From assembly GCF_000245735.1 (NCBI RefSeq), contig NZ_AHTH01000003.1, positions 1-51,306 of the forward strand: a stretch of 51,306 nt of DNA. The letters are read 5' to 3'. Shown here in pieces: positions 1-7,563 of the stretch (the first letter of the stretch is position 1; every line of letters starts with the position of its first letter). A program made the position numbers and the translations under genes. Under the pieces are notes generated by a model that worked only from the letters and a program-made list of their open reading frames with translations, was not told the DNA's origin and searched no databases. The DNA comes from Alishewanella jeotgali KCTC 22429. Its GTDB lineage: Bacteria; Pseudomonadota; Gammaproteobacteria; Enterobacterales; Alteromonadaceae.

Positions 1-280
1 ACTGCTGCTCGCTAATAGACAGGATTTTGCCTGGCATCTGCCGTGGCCAGCGGAACTTTTCTTTTTCAAGCCTTTTGTACCACAGGCAAAAGCCGGTGCT
101 ATCCCAGTACAGCACTTTTAACCGGGTACGCTGCTGATTACAAAACACAAACAGTGCGCCACTAAAAGGCGAGAGCTGCATCTCTTGCTCGACTAGCAAC
201 GATAAGCCATTAATGGATTTACGAAAGTCGACCGGCTGTTTATGCAAATAGACCTTAGGCACATCGAGGAACATTTTCAT
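1..280 (-). CDS. tnpB: IS66-family accessory protein TnpB (IS66 Orf2-like), 3' end outside window
   Basis: Translated on the minus strand from the ATG at 280, the product begins MKMFLDVPKVYLHKQPVDFR and continues with KSINGL, VFCNQQRTRLKVLYWD and GFCLWYKRLEKEKFRWP. This is the recognisable core of the IS66 TnpB (Orf2) family, a small accessory protein needed for transposition of IS66 elements. The start lies two bases after the tnpA stop codon (TGA at 285-283), so the two genes are probably translationally coupled. About 93 residues are visible and the C-terminus runs off the window start. The frame is intact, so the element may still be functional. Confidence 0.9.
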   Translation of the reverse strand, partial: MKMFLDVPKVYLHKQPVDFRKSINGLSLLVEQEMQLSPFSGALFVFCNQQRTRLKVLYWDSTGFCLWYKRLEKEKFRWPRQMPGKILSISEQQ

Positions 281-282
281 GG

Positions 283-567
283 TCAGAGCGCCCTGAGCAA
301 GGCCGCTAACCACAGCGCATCGGTGCCGGCTGGAAACTGCAATTCCACATCACGCTTGCGTAGTAAAATGGATTGATTCAGCTGCAAGCCCTGTGGCGTC
401 AGCTCAATAAAGCCACCGTCATCATCCTGAAACGCCAACAATTGTCTCTTGCGATAACTAAAATATGTAGGAATGATGCCCTGACGTTTTGCAAATTCAG
501 TTTGGGTGAGGCCACTTTGGGCTTGCTCGGCGAATAAAGCCAACCATTGTTCTTTGGTGCGGTGCAT
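283..567 (-). CDS. tnpA: IS66-family accessory protein TnpA (helix-turn-helix)
   Basis: This 94-residue protein begins MHRTKEQWLALFAEQAQSGL and continues with a helix-turn-helix-like segment (TQTEFAKRQGIIPTYFSYRKRQL, given here only as a landmark around residues 21-43). This matches the TnpA (Orf1) proteins of IS66 elements, which are small DNA-binding accessory factors. It is the first gene of the element, starts 84 bases inside the predicted terminus at 651, and is followed at once by tnpB. Nothing suggests degradation. Confidence 0.88.
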   Translation of the reverse strand: MHRTKEQWLALFAEQAQSGLTQTEFAKRQGIIPTYFSYRKRQLLAFQDDDGGFIELTPQGLQLNQSILLRKRDVELQFPAGTDALWLAALLRAL

Positions 568-572
568 GATGA

Positions 573-606
573 TTACCCTGGCAGTTGATAATGGCAGACA
601 GGGTAA
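573..606. repeat. 8-bp inverted repeat inside the IS66 end
   Basis: TTACCCTG (573-580) and CAGGGTAA (599-606) are perfect reverse complements 18 bases apart, just upstream of tnpA. It could form a small hairpin in the leader or act as a protein-binding site near the IS end. No function is assigned. Confidence 0.4.
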
Positions 607-651
607 AGTTGATCAGTTAGGATTGGAATGTGTGGTTGGCGTTACGCTTAC

Positions 652-955
652 TCAGCAGTGGCAGGATATCGACATGTTTGTGCGCTCTAACTACTACGGC
701 AGTTTCCAGGGTGTGCATGCTGATGATCCAGACTTAACCGGTAAGGGCTCATCCAAAGTGACCTTTGATGTCGAGCTGGCCTATCACTGGAATGATAGCT
801 TCACCGTTGCCGTCGGTGCACAAAACCTGTTTGATACCAAACCAGAACGTTTACCGCAGTGGATGAGTGACATTCTGGGTGCCAAGTACTTTGAAACTTC
901 GCCGATGGGTATAAATGGTGGTTACTACTACCTGAAAGGCGTGTATCGCTTCTAA
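652..955 (+). pseudogene. TonB-dependent receptor, C-terminal remnant truncated by IS66
   Basis: About 100 codons remain. The visible end has typical TonB-dependent receptor barrel features: a penultimate strand with VAVGAQNLFDTKPERLP and a C-terminal strand GGYYYLKGVYRF ending in the aromatic residue used for outer-membrane insertion. The upstream plug and most of the barrel are missing because the IS66 terminus lies at 651, so this fragment has no start of its own. The open frame that runs in from inside the IS (from 506) is fortuitous. A strong terminator follows directly, as expected at the end of a real transcription unit. The substrate cannot be told from this fragment. Confidence 0.8.
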
Positions 956-969
956 GCTGGTAAAACACT

Positions 970-1002
970 AAAAAGCCATCTCTGCATGAGGTGGCTTTTT
1001 TA
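970..1002 (+). terminator. Rho-independent terminator after the TonB receptor remnant
   Basis: AAAAGCCATCTC (971-982) pairs with GAGGTGGCTTTT (988-999) around a five-base loop, with one G-T wobble. The right arm runs into a T tract. It lies 15 bases after the receptor stop codon. Confidence 0.8.
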
Positions 1003-1077
1003 TATCTCCGCCTAAAGTTGCATATTAAGTTCGCTTTGCTAAATTCAATACAGTGAGGTCGAAATCATTCACTGATA

Positions 1078-2205
1078 ATGGAAACTCTTATGCAACAGGA
1101 ATCGTTAGTCGGATCTCCACTATTTTCTGAGTTACTTCATCAACTGTACGGGAGTGTAGTTGTCGGCGATTGGCGGCCATTTTTACAATTGATTATGGAA
1201 ACGACTAATTCAAATAAGGCATTTGTATCATTAAAAAAGACAGATCCGAATAGCCCTTTGTTTATGAATATTACAGCCAAATTTGATATGCCAGTCGATG
1301 CACTTGTCTATTATCAGCAAAGACCATTCGATGATCCATTTTTTTTCGACTACGTTCGATATCTTCCAGAGGGGGAAACTATTCGACCAGATGACTTTAT
1401 AAATATCAATGAATATAGTACTAGCGAGTTCAGTAAGAAAGTTCTCACTCCGCTAAGATGTCATTATGTTCTTGGTGCCCTTTTGTTACGGGATCATGAG
1501 CATGATGCATTTTTCATTCTGAATCGAGGAGAGGAAGATGACCCTTTTAGTTATCGTGAGCAAGAGCTAATCGAACAGCTTAAGCCGCATATCCAACAGT
1601 CAATGCGCTTATTTACATTGTTTCGGGATGTTACTAACAAGAACGATATGTTAAGTGTAGTGCTAAATCAAAATGATAAAGCACTGCTTGTTATCAATAG
1701 TAATAGAAAAATCAAGTTAAGTAATCATAAAGCAGATGCATTACTAGATAATATGCCTTGTTTTTCTATTGCAGGTAACCGGTTTCGTCTTAAAAATACT
1801 GCTGAAAACCTGCGATTTCAACAATTAATTGAAGCATACTTACAGAACGATATTTTGAACAATGACCGTCTCTATTTACAGCTCACTGAAACAGGTATAC
1901 AGCTATCATTGTCTATCGCTCCATTACGATGGTTAAAGCTCGATTCATCAGAGGAGAGCTTATTTTTACTTACCATTAGTTACCAACAAAATATATGCTG
2001 GCAGGGAGTAAAGGAGGAGTATGACCTAACCTCTCGGGAGCTCGAGTTAGTGATAGCATTGCATAGCAATCAGAAATTGAAGGATTTATCAGCCGAATTT
2101 GAGATTAGCTACAGTACACTTAGGTGTCATCTTAGGGCTATTTTTAAAAAGTGCAGGATAAATTCACAAAGTGAACTAATGTTGCTTTTAAACCAATTCA
2201 GTTGA
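1078..2205 (+). CDS. LuxR-family transcriptional regulator
   Basis: The 375-residue protein ends in a LuxR-type helix-turn-helix (about residues 310-372: LTSRELELVIALHSNQKLKD, then LSAEFEISYSTLRCHLRAIF and KKCRINSQSELM). The first ~190 residues have no family I can name; residues 190-290 could be a PAS-like sensor region, which is inference. There is no receiver-type phosphoacceptor pattern. The ATG at 1078 gives the longest product. A second ATG at 1090 is possible, and neither has a strong Shine-Dalgarno. The gene is AT-rich compared with the window from 7564 on and stands alone before the large lipoprotein gene, which it might control. The ligand is unknown. Confidence 0.75.
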   Translation: METLMQQESLVGSPLFSELLHQLYGSVVVGDWRPFLQLIMETTNSNKAFVSLKKTDPNSPLFMNITAKFDMPVDALVYYQQRPFDDPFFFDYVRYLPEGETIRPDDFININEYSTSEFSKKVLTPLRCHYVLGALLLRDHEHDAFFILNRGEEDDPFSYREQELIEQLKPHIQQSMRLFTLFRDVTNKNDMLSVVLNQNDKALLVINSNRKIKLSNHKADALLDNMPCFSIAGNRFRLKNTAENLRFQQLIEAYLQNDILNNDRLYLQLTETGIQLSLSIAPLRWLKLDSSEESLFLLTISYQQNICWQGVKEEYDLTSRELELVIALHSNQKLKDLSAEFEISYSTLRCHLRAIFKKCRINSQSELMLLLNQFS

Positions 2206-2626
2206 AGATATGGTGTTGTAGGCGTCGCTTTATACCTAAATAGAACATTCAGCTCTCTGAAGAGGTAATCAGAATTTATGGCGAATGCGCGAGCCATATA
2301 CTTCAAATGTGGTAGTCGGACTTCTGTACAATTTCTTGTTCCTTCCATATAAAGACTGTCATATGCGTTTGAAATAGATAGAAATAAAAAACTGGAATAA
2401 ATTTTGCTCCCACACCTCATCTAAAAACTAGCTGAACACCAGCCTATGTTAAGTAACACTCTGATCAGCATCACTGACTCAAATGAGACTCCAGCTAAAA
2501 CAACCAAGCTTTTTAAAGCATAAGTGTTTCGCATAAAGACTGATTGATGCGATCTGTATAACAGTAATATCAAGGTAGTCCTCTTATTGATAGTTAAATT
2601 CTATTTACAGTCTCGGAGAATATACT
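2206..2626. other. AT-rich intergenic region between the LuxR gene and the lipoprotein gene
   Basis: About 420 bases without a convincing gene. A 97-codon minus-strand frame (2420-2127) overlaps the regulator's 3' end and has no recognisable product. The last 40 bases hold the GGAG-type ribosome site of the next gene (around 2615). No clear terminator or transposon end was seen. Confidence 0.5.
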
Positions 2627-5600
2627 ATGTACACCCAAATGACACCGTCAAATAAGCTTCTTTTGTTAACTTTGCTCATTCTTCTTACAAGTTGCGGCGG
2701 TGGTGGCGATTCCAGCTCTGGCGGTACTGGTAATTCCCCACAAACATATGTAATAAATACAATTGCAGGTAACGGTGGTACGATCACTCCAGCTAGCAGA
2801 ACAGTAAACCAGGGACAATCTGCAACTTTTACAGTCACGGCAGATTCAGGATTTACTATAAATGTTGTTACAGGCTGTGGCGGCTCTTTGACCGGCAATA
2901 CTTATACAACCGGCGTAATAAATGCAAACTGTACTGTAAATGCTAGCTTTAATCCGATTAGCTTTACTATCTCCGCCACGGCTGGCGAAGGCGGCACGAT
3001 AACCCCCACTAGCCAAGTGGTGAGTTATGGTGCAACCACCAGTTTTACCGTTACACCCAATACCGGGTACAGCATCAATACAGTGAGTGGTTGTGGCGGT
3101 TCTTTAACTGGCAATACTTACACCACTGGTCCGATCAACACAGCTTGTAATGTCAATGCTAGTTTTAATGCAGCTAGCTATACCATCACCGCCACGGCTG
3201 GCGAAGGCGGCACGATAACTCCTACTAGCCAAGTGGTGAGTTATGGTGCAACCACCAGTTTTACCGTTACACCCAATACCGGGTACAGCATCAATACAGT
3301 GAGTGGTTGTGGCGGATCTATAAATGGTAACATCTATACTACCAGCCCAATAAATGAAAGCTGCAGCATAAATGCTGCATTTAACCCATTATCATTCACC
3401 GTCATTGCTGTTGCGAGTGATGGCGGGAAAGTAACTCCTGCTAGTCAAATGGTCGATTACGGAAAAACAGCAACTTTCAACCTAGTACCTGATGAGAATT
3501 ATAGTATTGGTAACGCATCTGGATGTGGAGGGAGTTTAACAGGCAACACTTATACGACAGGACCCATAACTCAAGCTTGCGAGATATCCGTAGTTTATAC
3601 ACCTGTTGTCACATATCACAAAGTCACCGCAGTTGTTATAAATGAGGGCGGATTTATCACTCCAAATTTACAAAACGTTGCACATGGCGATTTTGCATTG
3701 TTTAGGCTAATAACTGACTACACAAAATTTAAAATTGATAGTGAATCTGGCTGCGATAACTTAACAATAAATGGTGATGAACTAAAATATGGCCCAATTA
3801 CACACGACTGTAACTCTGAAATAAAATTAAAACCATTAAGTTTTGGCAACTTAAAAGATAAATATTACATAAACGATAAACCGAGTAACGAACATCCTCA
3901 ACAGTCCATATCAATAATTGCAGATAGTGGCCAAACTGCAAGTTTCGCTTACTCTGACAATCATAAAGATGAGCAAGTTTTATTCTACGTAAATCAGGAA
4001 ATGCTTCCAGATGGGCGAAATAACTACATATTGACATTCGAGCCAGGCAAGCTAACAGCAAATAAAGACTTAGAGCTTGTAGCAAAAGTTTACTCTGAGA
4101 CTTTAAATGGAAAAGAATTTAATTTCAGTATTGCAATAAACGCTTCGCCTAATATTGTTTTGAAAGACTATCCAAGCAAAGTTTTTACCTTGGAAAATGT
4201 TTTATATGATGCCTCAGAATCGAAAGACTCTTCTGGTGACAAGTTAAGATATGTTTTCTATGAGATTAAAAATGGAGAGTTTAAACCAACAAACCAAACT
4301 GGACCTATTTTTAGCATAGAAACGCCGATTGTCTCATGGGCTGAAGACTTCGGCTACAGAATAGAAGTATATGATGAATATGACGCATATGATTTCGTGA
4401 ATATCATTCTAACCGTCGAAAATAGACCGCCTTTGATTTTTGATGTGCCTAGTGAGATTGTGAAAATGATGTCGTATGATGACATTTTTATAAACTTCAA
4501 AGCTGAAGATCTTGATGGGGAGATAGTTGATATCATAGTAAGAAATATAACATTTTCAGGGAGTGAGGAATACGATGGCACTATTCGACTAGAAGGAAAT
4601 AATCTAATAGTTTTCTCCCCTGGTTTGCCTATTGCAGAAAGTTTAAACTTGCATGGAAGACAAGGTTACACTCTTGAGGTTGAAGCTAAAGATAGTTCAA
4701 ACAAAAGAACGAAACATGAAATTAGTATTATATTGAAAGCGCCATGGGAAACTAAGTTTACTAGCAAAGGCTGCGGATACTTCGACTACAACCCTATTGA
4801 TGTTCATAATTTTGAAAGCATTTACAATCTGAAAAAAATTGGAAGCGAAGTGTATTATTCATATTATCTCCAAGCTATTCCATACTCTATTTTTAATCCG
4901 GACGATAATTTTCATATTATAGATGGCTCGATAGTTGATGAATGTGGTTCTTATGAAGAAAAAGAAGCGGTAATAAGAAAGAATATTCTAAGAAATACGC
5001 ATGTGCAGCCTTCTGGCATTGGTGAGTTGAAAGTAAATGAAGGACAAAGTTATGATACTGAAAATTTCTATCTTAACGCGGCACTCAACAGACGCAGAGG
5101 GCCTGTGTCATTTTACAAAATAGATTACCTAAGCAATGAAAAAATTACTACAGTTGAATGCTATGGTTTCTGTGATAAAGATAAATACAAAGACACAGAT
5201 CTAAGCGACTTTCCTTATTATTCTTTAAGTTTTTACAATTCAGAACCAGAAAATAAACCAGATTTCCAATTTGATGTATTCTTTGGTGTCGGTAGAACAC
5301 CATTTATTGAAATTAATGGTTATAATCGTTTCCGAGGAAGCCTGGATATCGTTGACCTGGAAAATATTAATAACAATGAAGTTACATTCATTGCAAAACC
5401 AGTTGATGAGCCGGCTGATTGGTATCTTTACGATGCAAACGGTCTTGGCTCAGTTGGTGGTTTTTTTTCAATAACTGCAAACTCTTCAGGCAATGCTGTA
5501 GCCACAAACATAGAGCCACTAACAGCTTCAACACCTATATTTACGCATCTTGTCAATAATGAAAAGTACATTATATCTGTTAAAGGTAATTGTGACGATC

Positions 5601-7357
5601 TCGATCCATTAGAATGCGACTATTCACCCAGTTACTCATTAATGAAACAAGCTGGAAATATATATGTGTCATTATCAGACATAGAAGCTTCGCCAAGTTT
5701 TTTAATTGATAATAGAGAAAACAATATAATAAGACGCTACTATGGAAAAAGCTCGGTTAGATTAAAGCGAGAAAACCTACAAGTTGAACTTCACAATGGC
5801 AAGAAAGGCGTTCTTACCAGGAGTTACAAATGGGATAATGATAAGTTTGGGCGCTTTATTTTTACAGAGTTTAATGAGGAAAGTTATACATTAGCCCCAT
5901 TCATAGAAGTTTTCAGTGAAATTAACGATGAAATGATTCAGGATTATTTCACCTTTGATGCCAACGATGATCAGATAAGTGACTTTGTTTTTGTCGCTTT
6001 AAATGAACATAATTTTCCTTATGTATTCTCTTATATGAGTACATCCAGTGGATATGAAAGAATTAATCTTGGCAACCGTTCAGCCGGTTTAGCTCTATCT
6101 GAATTAGTGTTGTCAGATAGTTGCCATATTGAAGGAGCTAGATGCGTTTTTGCGACCCTTTTAGGTAAAAGTTTAATCTCAATACCATTAATCACTGATG
6201 GCTTAAAACACGTTGTTGTCATTAACGATAGAGGTTTGGCTGGTGGAGACAGGATGGTATTGAGCGATGTTTGTGGCAATGATTCAAATGACCTAGTTGT
6301 AACTAGTGTCGACAATGGCCACATATACTTATATAAAGACATTACTAATAACATTAGCAATCCTATATTGCTTGACTATGGCGTTGAGCAATTAGCTGCC
6401 CTTTCTTTTATAGATACTAATAATAAAGGTTTACAAGATTTATTTGTTAGTTCAGTATACTCTGGCATTCCATTTTTGCTGCTATATAAAAATAACGGTT
6501 GTGATTTCTCTGAACCTGAAAGAATAGAAGTTTATTCAGATGAAATAAATGGCGGGATCGGTTTTACAAAAATCAAAGAAGTATTGGTTCATGACCTGAA
6601 TGATGACGGCTTTCAAGATATCATTTTAACAATTGAAGGTTATCAAGAATCTGGATTTTTCGGAAACCCTTACTACTTTCTAGAAAAAATAACAAATGAC
6701 GGCAATGGCGGGTTTACTAGCCCTGTAGTTTTTAATAAATTCCCTTTATACTACGGCGGGCCAAATTACAGTAAGTCAAAAACAGACGTTTCAATTTACA
6801 TCTCCACTGATGATGACATTAATTATTTATATGTTAACACTGCAGTAAGCATACTACGTTTTACTTTAGATAACCTAAGTGGTGATGGGGAATTATTATT
6901 TTCAGTAACAGATGAATATCGTCTTGATGGATTGGTTGTTGAAGATATTAATAATGATGGCGTCCCAGAGATTATATTTTTGTCTTACAGAGGGAATCTT
7001 GATGAGGCACCATTATTTATTCTTGAAAAAGATAACAATAATAATTACTCTCGGGGTGTAATACTCGGAATTTCATCCAATAGTTTACTAAACCTAGCTT
7101 TTAAAACAGATATAAAAGCCATAGACTTAAACAATGATTCATGCGTTGATTTATTTATATATTCATTTTTATATCTGAATAATTGTTCAGCAGGGTTTAA
7201 AAAAGGAGTTCCGACTCGTTTAGGCTCACAATCGATTCCTGCAAAATCTATATTATTCTATGATCTGGACAAAGATGGTGACAGTGACTTCATCATTTTG
7301 TCTCACACTACATTAGGTATTATTGAAAATATTTCGGATAAGATTAATGTAGATTAA
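2627..7357 (+). CDS. Large surface lipoprotein with InlB-B-like repeats and VCBS/FG-GAP-like calcium motifs
   Basis: The 1576-residue product has a lipoprotein signal (LLTLLILLTSC, lipobox Cys about residue 23) followed by a Gly/Ser linker. Five roughly 72-residue repeats (about residues 40-400) resemble divergent InlB B-repeats; each has a GGxITP motif and a conserved Cys pair (SGCGGSLTGN ... C). The middle is unassigned. From about residue 1105 onwards there are FG-GAP/VCBS-like calcium motifs such as DANDDQISDF, DLNDDGFQDI, DINNDGVPEI and DLDKDGDSDF. The architecture suggests a lipid-anchored adhesin or carbohydrate-contact protein at the cell surface. ATG 2627 has a well-placed GGAG; Met5 is an alternative. 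The gene is clearly AT-richer than the core genes around it, which suggests acquisition. Confidence 0.75.
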   Translation: MYTQMTPSNKLLLLTLLILLTSCGGGGDSSSGGTGNSPQTYVINTIAGNGGTITPASRTVNQGQSATFTVTADSGFTINVVTGCGGSLTGNTYTTGVINANCTVNASFNPISFTISATAGEGGTITPTSQVVSYGATTSFTVTPNTGYSINTVSGCGGSLTGNTYTTGPINTACNVNASFNAASYTITATAGEGGTITPTSQVVSYGATTSFTVTPNTGYSINTVSGCGGSINGNIYTTSPINESCSINAAFNPLSFTVIAVASDGGKVTPASQMVDYGKTATFNLVPDENYSIGNASGCGGSLTGNTYTTGPITQACEISVVYTPVVTYHKVTAVVINEGGFITPNLQNVAHGDFALFRLITDYTKFKIDSESGCDNLTINGDELKYGPITHDCNSEIKLKPLSFGNLKDKYYINDKPSNEHPQQSISIIADSGQTASFAYSDNHKDEQVLFYVNQEMLPDGRNNYILTFEPGKLTANKDLELVAKVYSETLNGKEFNFSIAINASPNIVLKDYPSKVFTLENVLYDASESKDSSGDKLRYVFYEIKNGEFKPTNQTGPIFSIETPIVSWAEDFGYRIEVYDEYDAYDFVNIILTVENRPPLIFDVPSEIVKMMSYDDIFINFKAEDLDGEIVDIIVRNITFSGSEEYDGTIRLEGNNLIVFSPGLPIAESLNLHGRQGYTLEVEAKDSSNKRTKHEISIILKAPWETKFTSKGCGYFDYNPIDVHNFESIYNLKKIGSEVYYSYYLQAIPYSIFNPDDNFHIIDGSIVDECGSYEEKEAVIRKNILRNTHVQPSGIGELKVNEGQSYDTENFYLNAALNRRRGPVSFYKIDYLSNEKITTVECYGFCDKDKYKDTDLSDFPYYSLSFYNSEPENKPDFQFDVFFGVGRTPFIEINGYNRFRGSLDIVDLENINNNEVTFIAKPVDEPADWYLYDANGLGSVGGFFSITANSSGNAVATNIEPLTASTPIFTHLVNNEKYIISVKGNCDDLDPLECDYSPSYSLMKQAGNIYVSLSDIEASPSFLIDNRENNIIRRYYGKSSVRLKRENLQVELHNGKKGVLTRSYKWDNDKFGRFIFTEFNEESYTLAPFIEVFSEINDEMIQDYFTFDANDDQISDFVFVALNEHNFPYVFSYMSTSSGYERINLGNRSAGLALSELVLSDSCHIEGARCVFATLLGKSLISIPLITDGLKHVVVINDRGLAGGDRMVLSDVCGNDSNDLVVTSVDNGHIYLYKDITNNISNPILLDYGVEQLAALSFIDTNNKGLQDLFVSSVYSGIPFLLLYKNNGCDFSEPERIEVYSDEINGGIGFTKIKEVLVHDLNDDGFQDIILTIEGYQESGFFGNPYYFLEKITNDGNGGFTSPVVFNKFPLYYGGPNYSKSKTDVSIYISTDDDINYLYVNTAVSILRFTLDNLSGDGELLFSVTDEYRLDGLVVEDINNDGVPEIIFLSYRGNLDEAPLFILEKDNNNNYSRGVILGISSNSLLNLAFKTDIKAIDLNNDSCVDLFIYSFLYLNNCSAGFKKGVPTRLGSQSIPAKSILFYDLDKDGDSDFIILSHTTLGIIENISDKINVD
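2973..3315 (+). repeat. Tandem 216-bp repeat within the lipoprotein gene
   Basis: Positions 2973-3099 and 3189-3315 are almost identical (two differences noticed in about 127 bases), with a period of exactly 216 bases (72 codons). They encode the second and third InlB-B-like repeats. Neighbouring repeats are much more diverged at DNA level, so this pair looks like a recent in-frame duplication or gene conversion. Confidence 0.85.
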
Positions 7358-7362
7358 TTTTT

Positions 7363-7400
7363 AAAATCTAATTCCAGATTAATCTTTGGGATTGGATTTT
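7363..7400 (+). terminator. Weak AT-rich hairpin after the lipoprotein gene
   Basis: AAAATCTAATTCC (7363-7375) pairs with GGGATTGGATTTT (7388-7400), with two G-T wobbles, six bases past the stop codon. The loop contains the palindrome AGATTAATCT. There is no clean T tract, so termination is only plausible. Confidence 0.35.
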
Positions 7401-7450
7401 AAAGTCGTAGTTACATAATGTTCCGACTTAAAATTTGTAACGCATGGTAC

Positions 7451-7474
7451 GTGCCACTTAAATAGCGGTGGCAC
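7451..7474. repeat. Intergenic hairpin
   Basis: GTGCCAC (7451-7457) and GTGGCAC (7468-7474) form a perfect 7-bp stem in the gap between the convergent lipoprotein gene and ydiJ. It could help end either transcript; there is no T tract. Confidence 0.35.
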
Positions 7475-7563
7475 TGACTATAGTGTTTGTTACTACAACC
7501 ATGGGCAACACTTGCTAATTTCAAGCTAAGAATATACCGAAATCTATATTTAGCTGTGTTTTT

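Larger units (their letters stand above)
1..651 (-). mobile_element. IS66-family insertion sequence, tnpA-proximal end (partial)
   Basis: The segment carries tnpA and the start of tnpB in the order typical of IS66 elements, read on the minus strand and cut by the window start. On the minus strand the right-hand boundary reads GTAAGCGTAACGCCAACC from position 651 inwards. IS66-family terminal repeats typically begin GTAAGCG, so the element most likely ends at 651. The receptor reading frame resumes at 652. An 8-bp target duplication, if made as usual for the family, would be TCAGCAGT (652-659) with a second copy outside the window. The tnpC transposase and the other end are not visible. Confidence 0.85.

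Noticed and set aside
506..955. A 149-residue complete gene starting inside the IS
   Set aside because: The first ~48 codons lie in IS66 DNA antisense to tnpA; only the part after 651 resembles a TonB receptor.
2127..2420. Minus-strand 97-residue gene
   Set aside because: It overlaps the 3' end of the LuxR gene, has no recognisable family and no clear ribosome site in AT-rich DNA where chance frames are common.
7451..7474. Integron attC site downstream of the lipoprotein gene
   Set aside because: Only a short hairpin is present; no GTTRRRY/RYYYAAC core pair flanks it.
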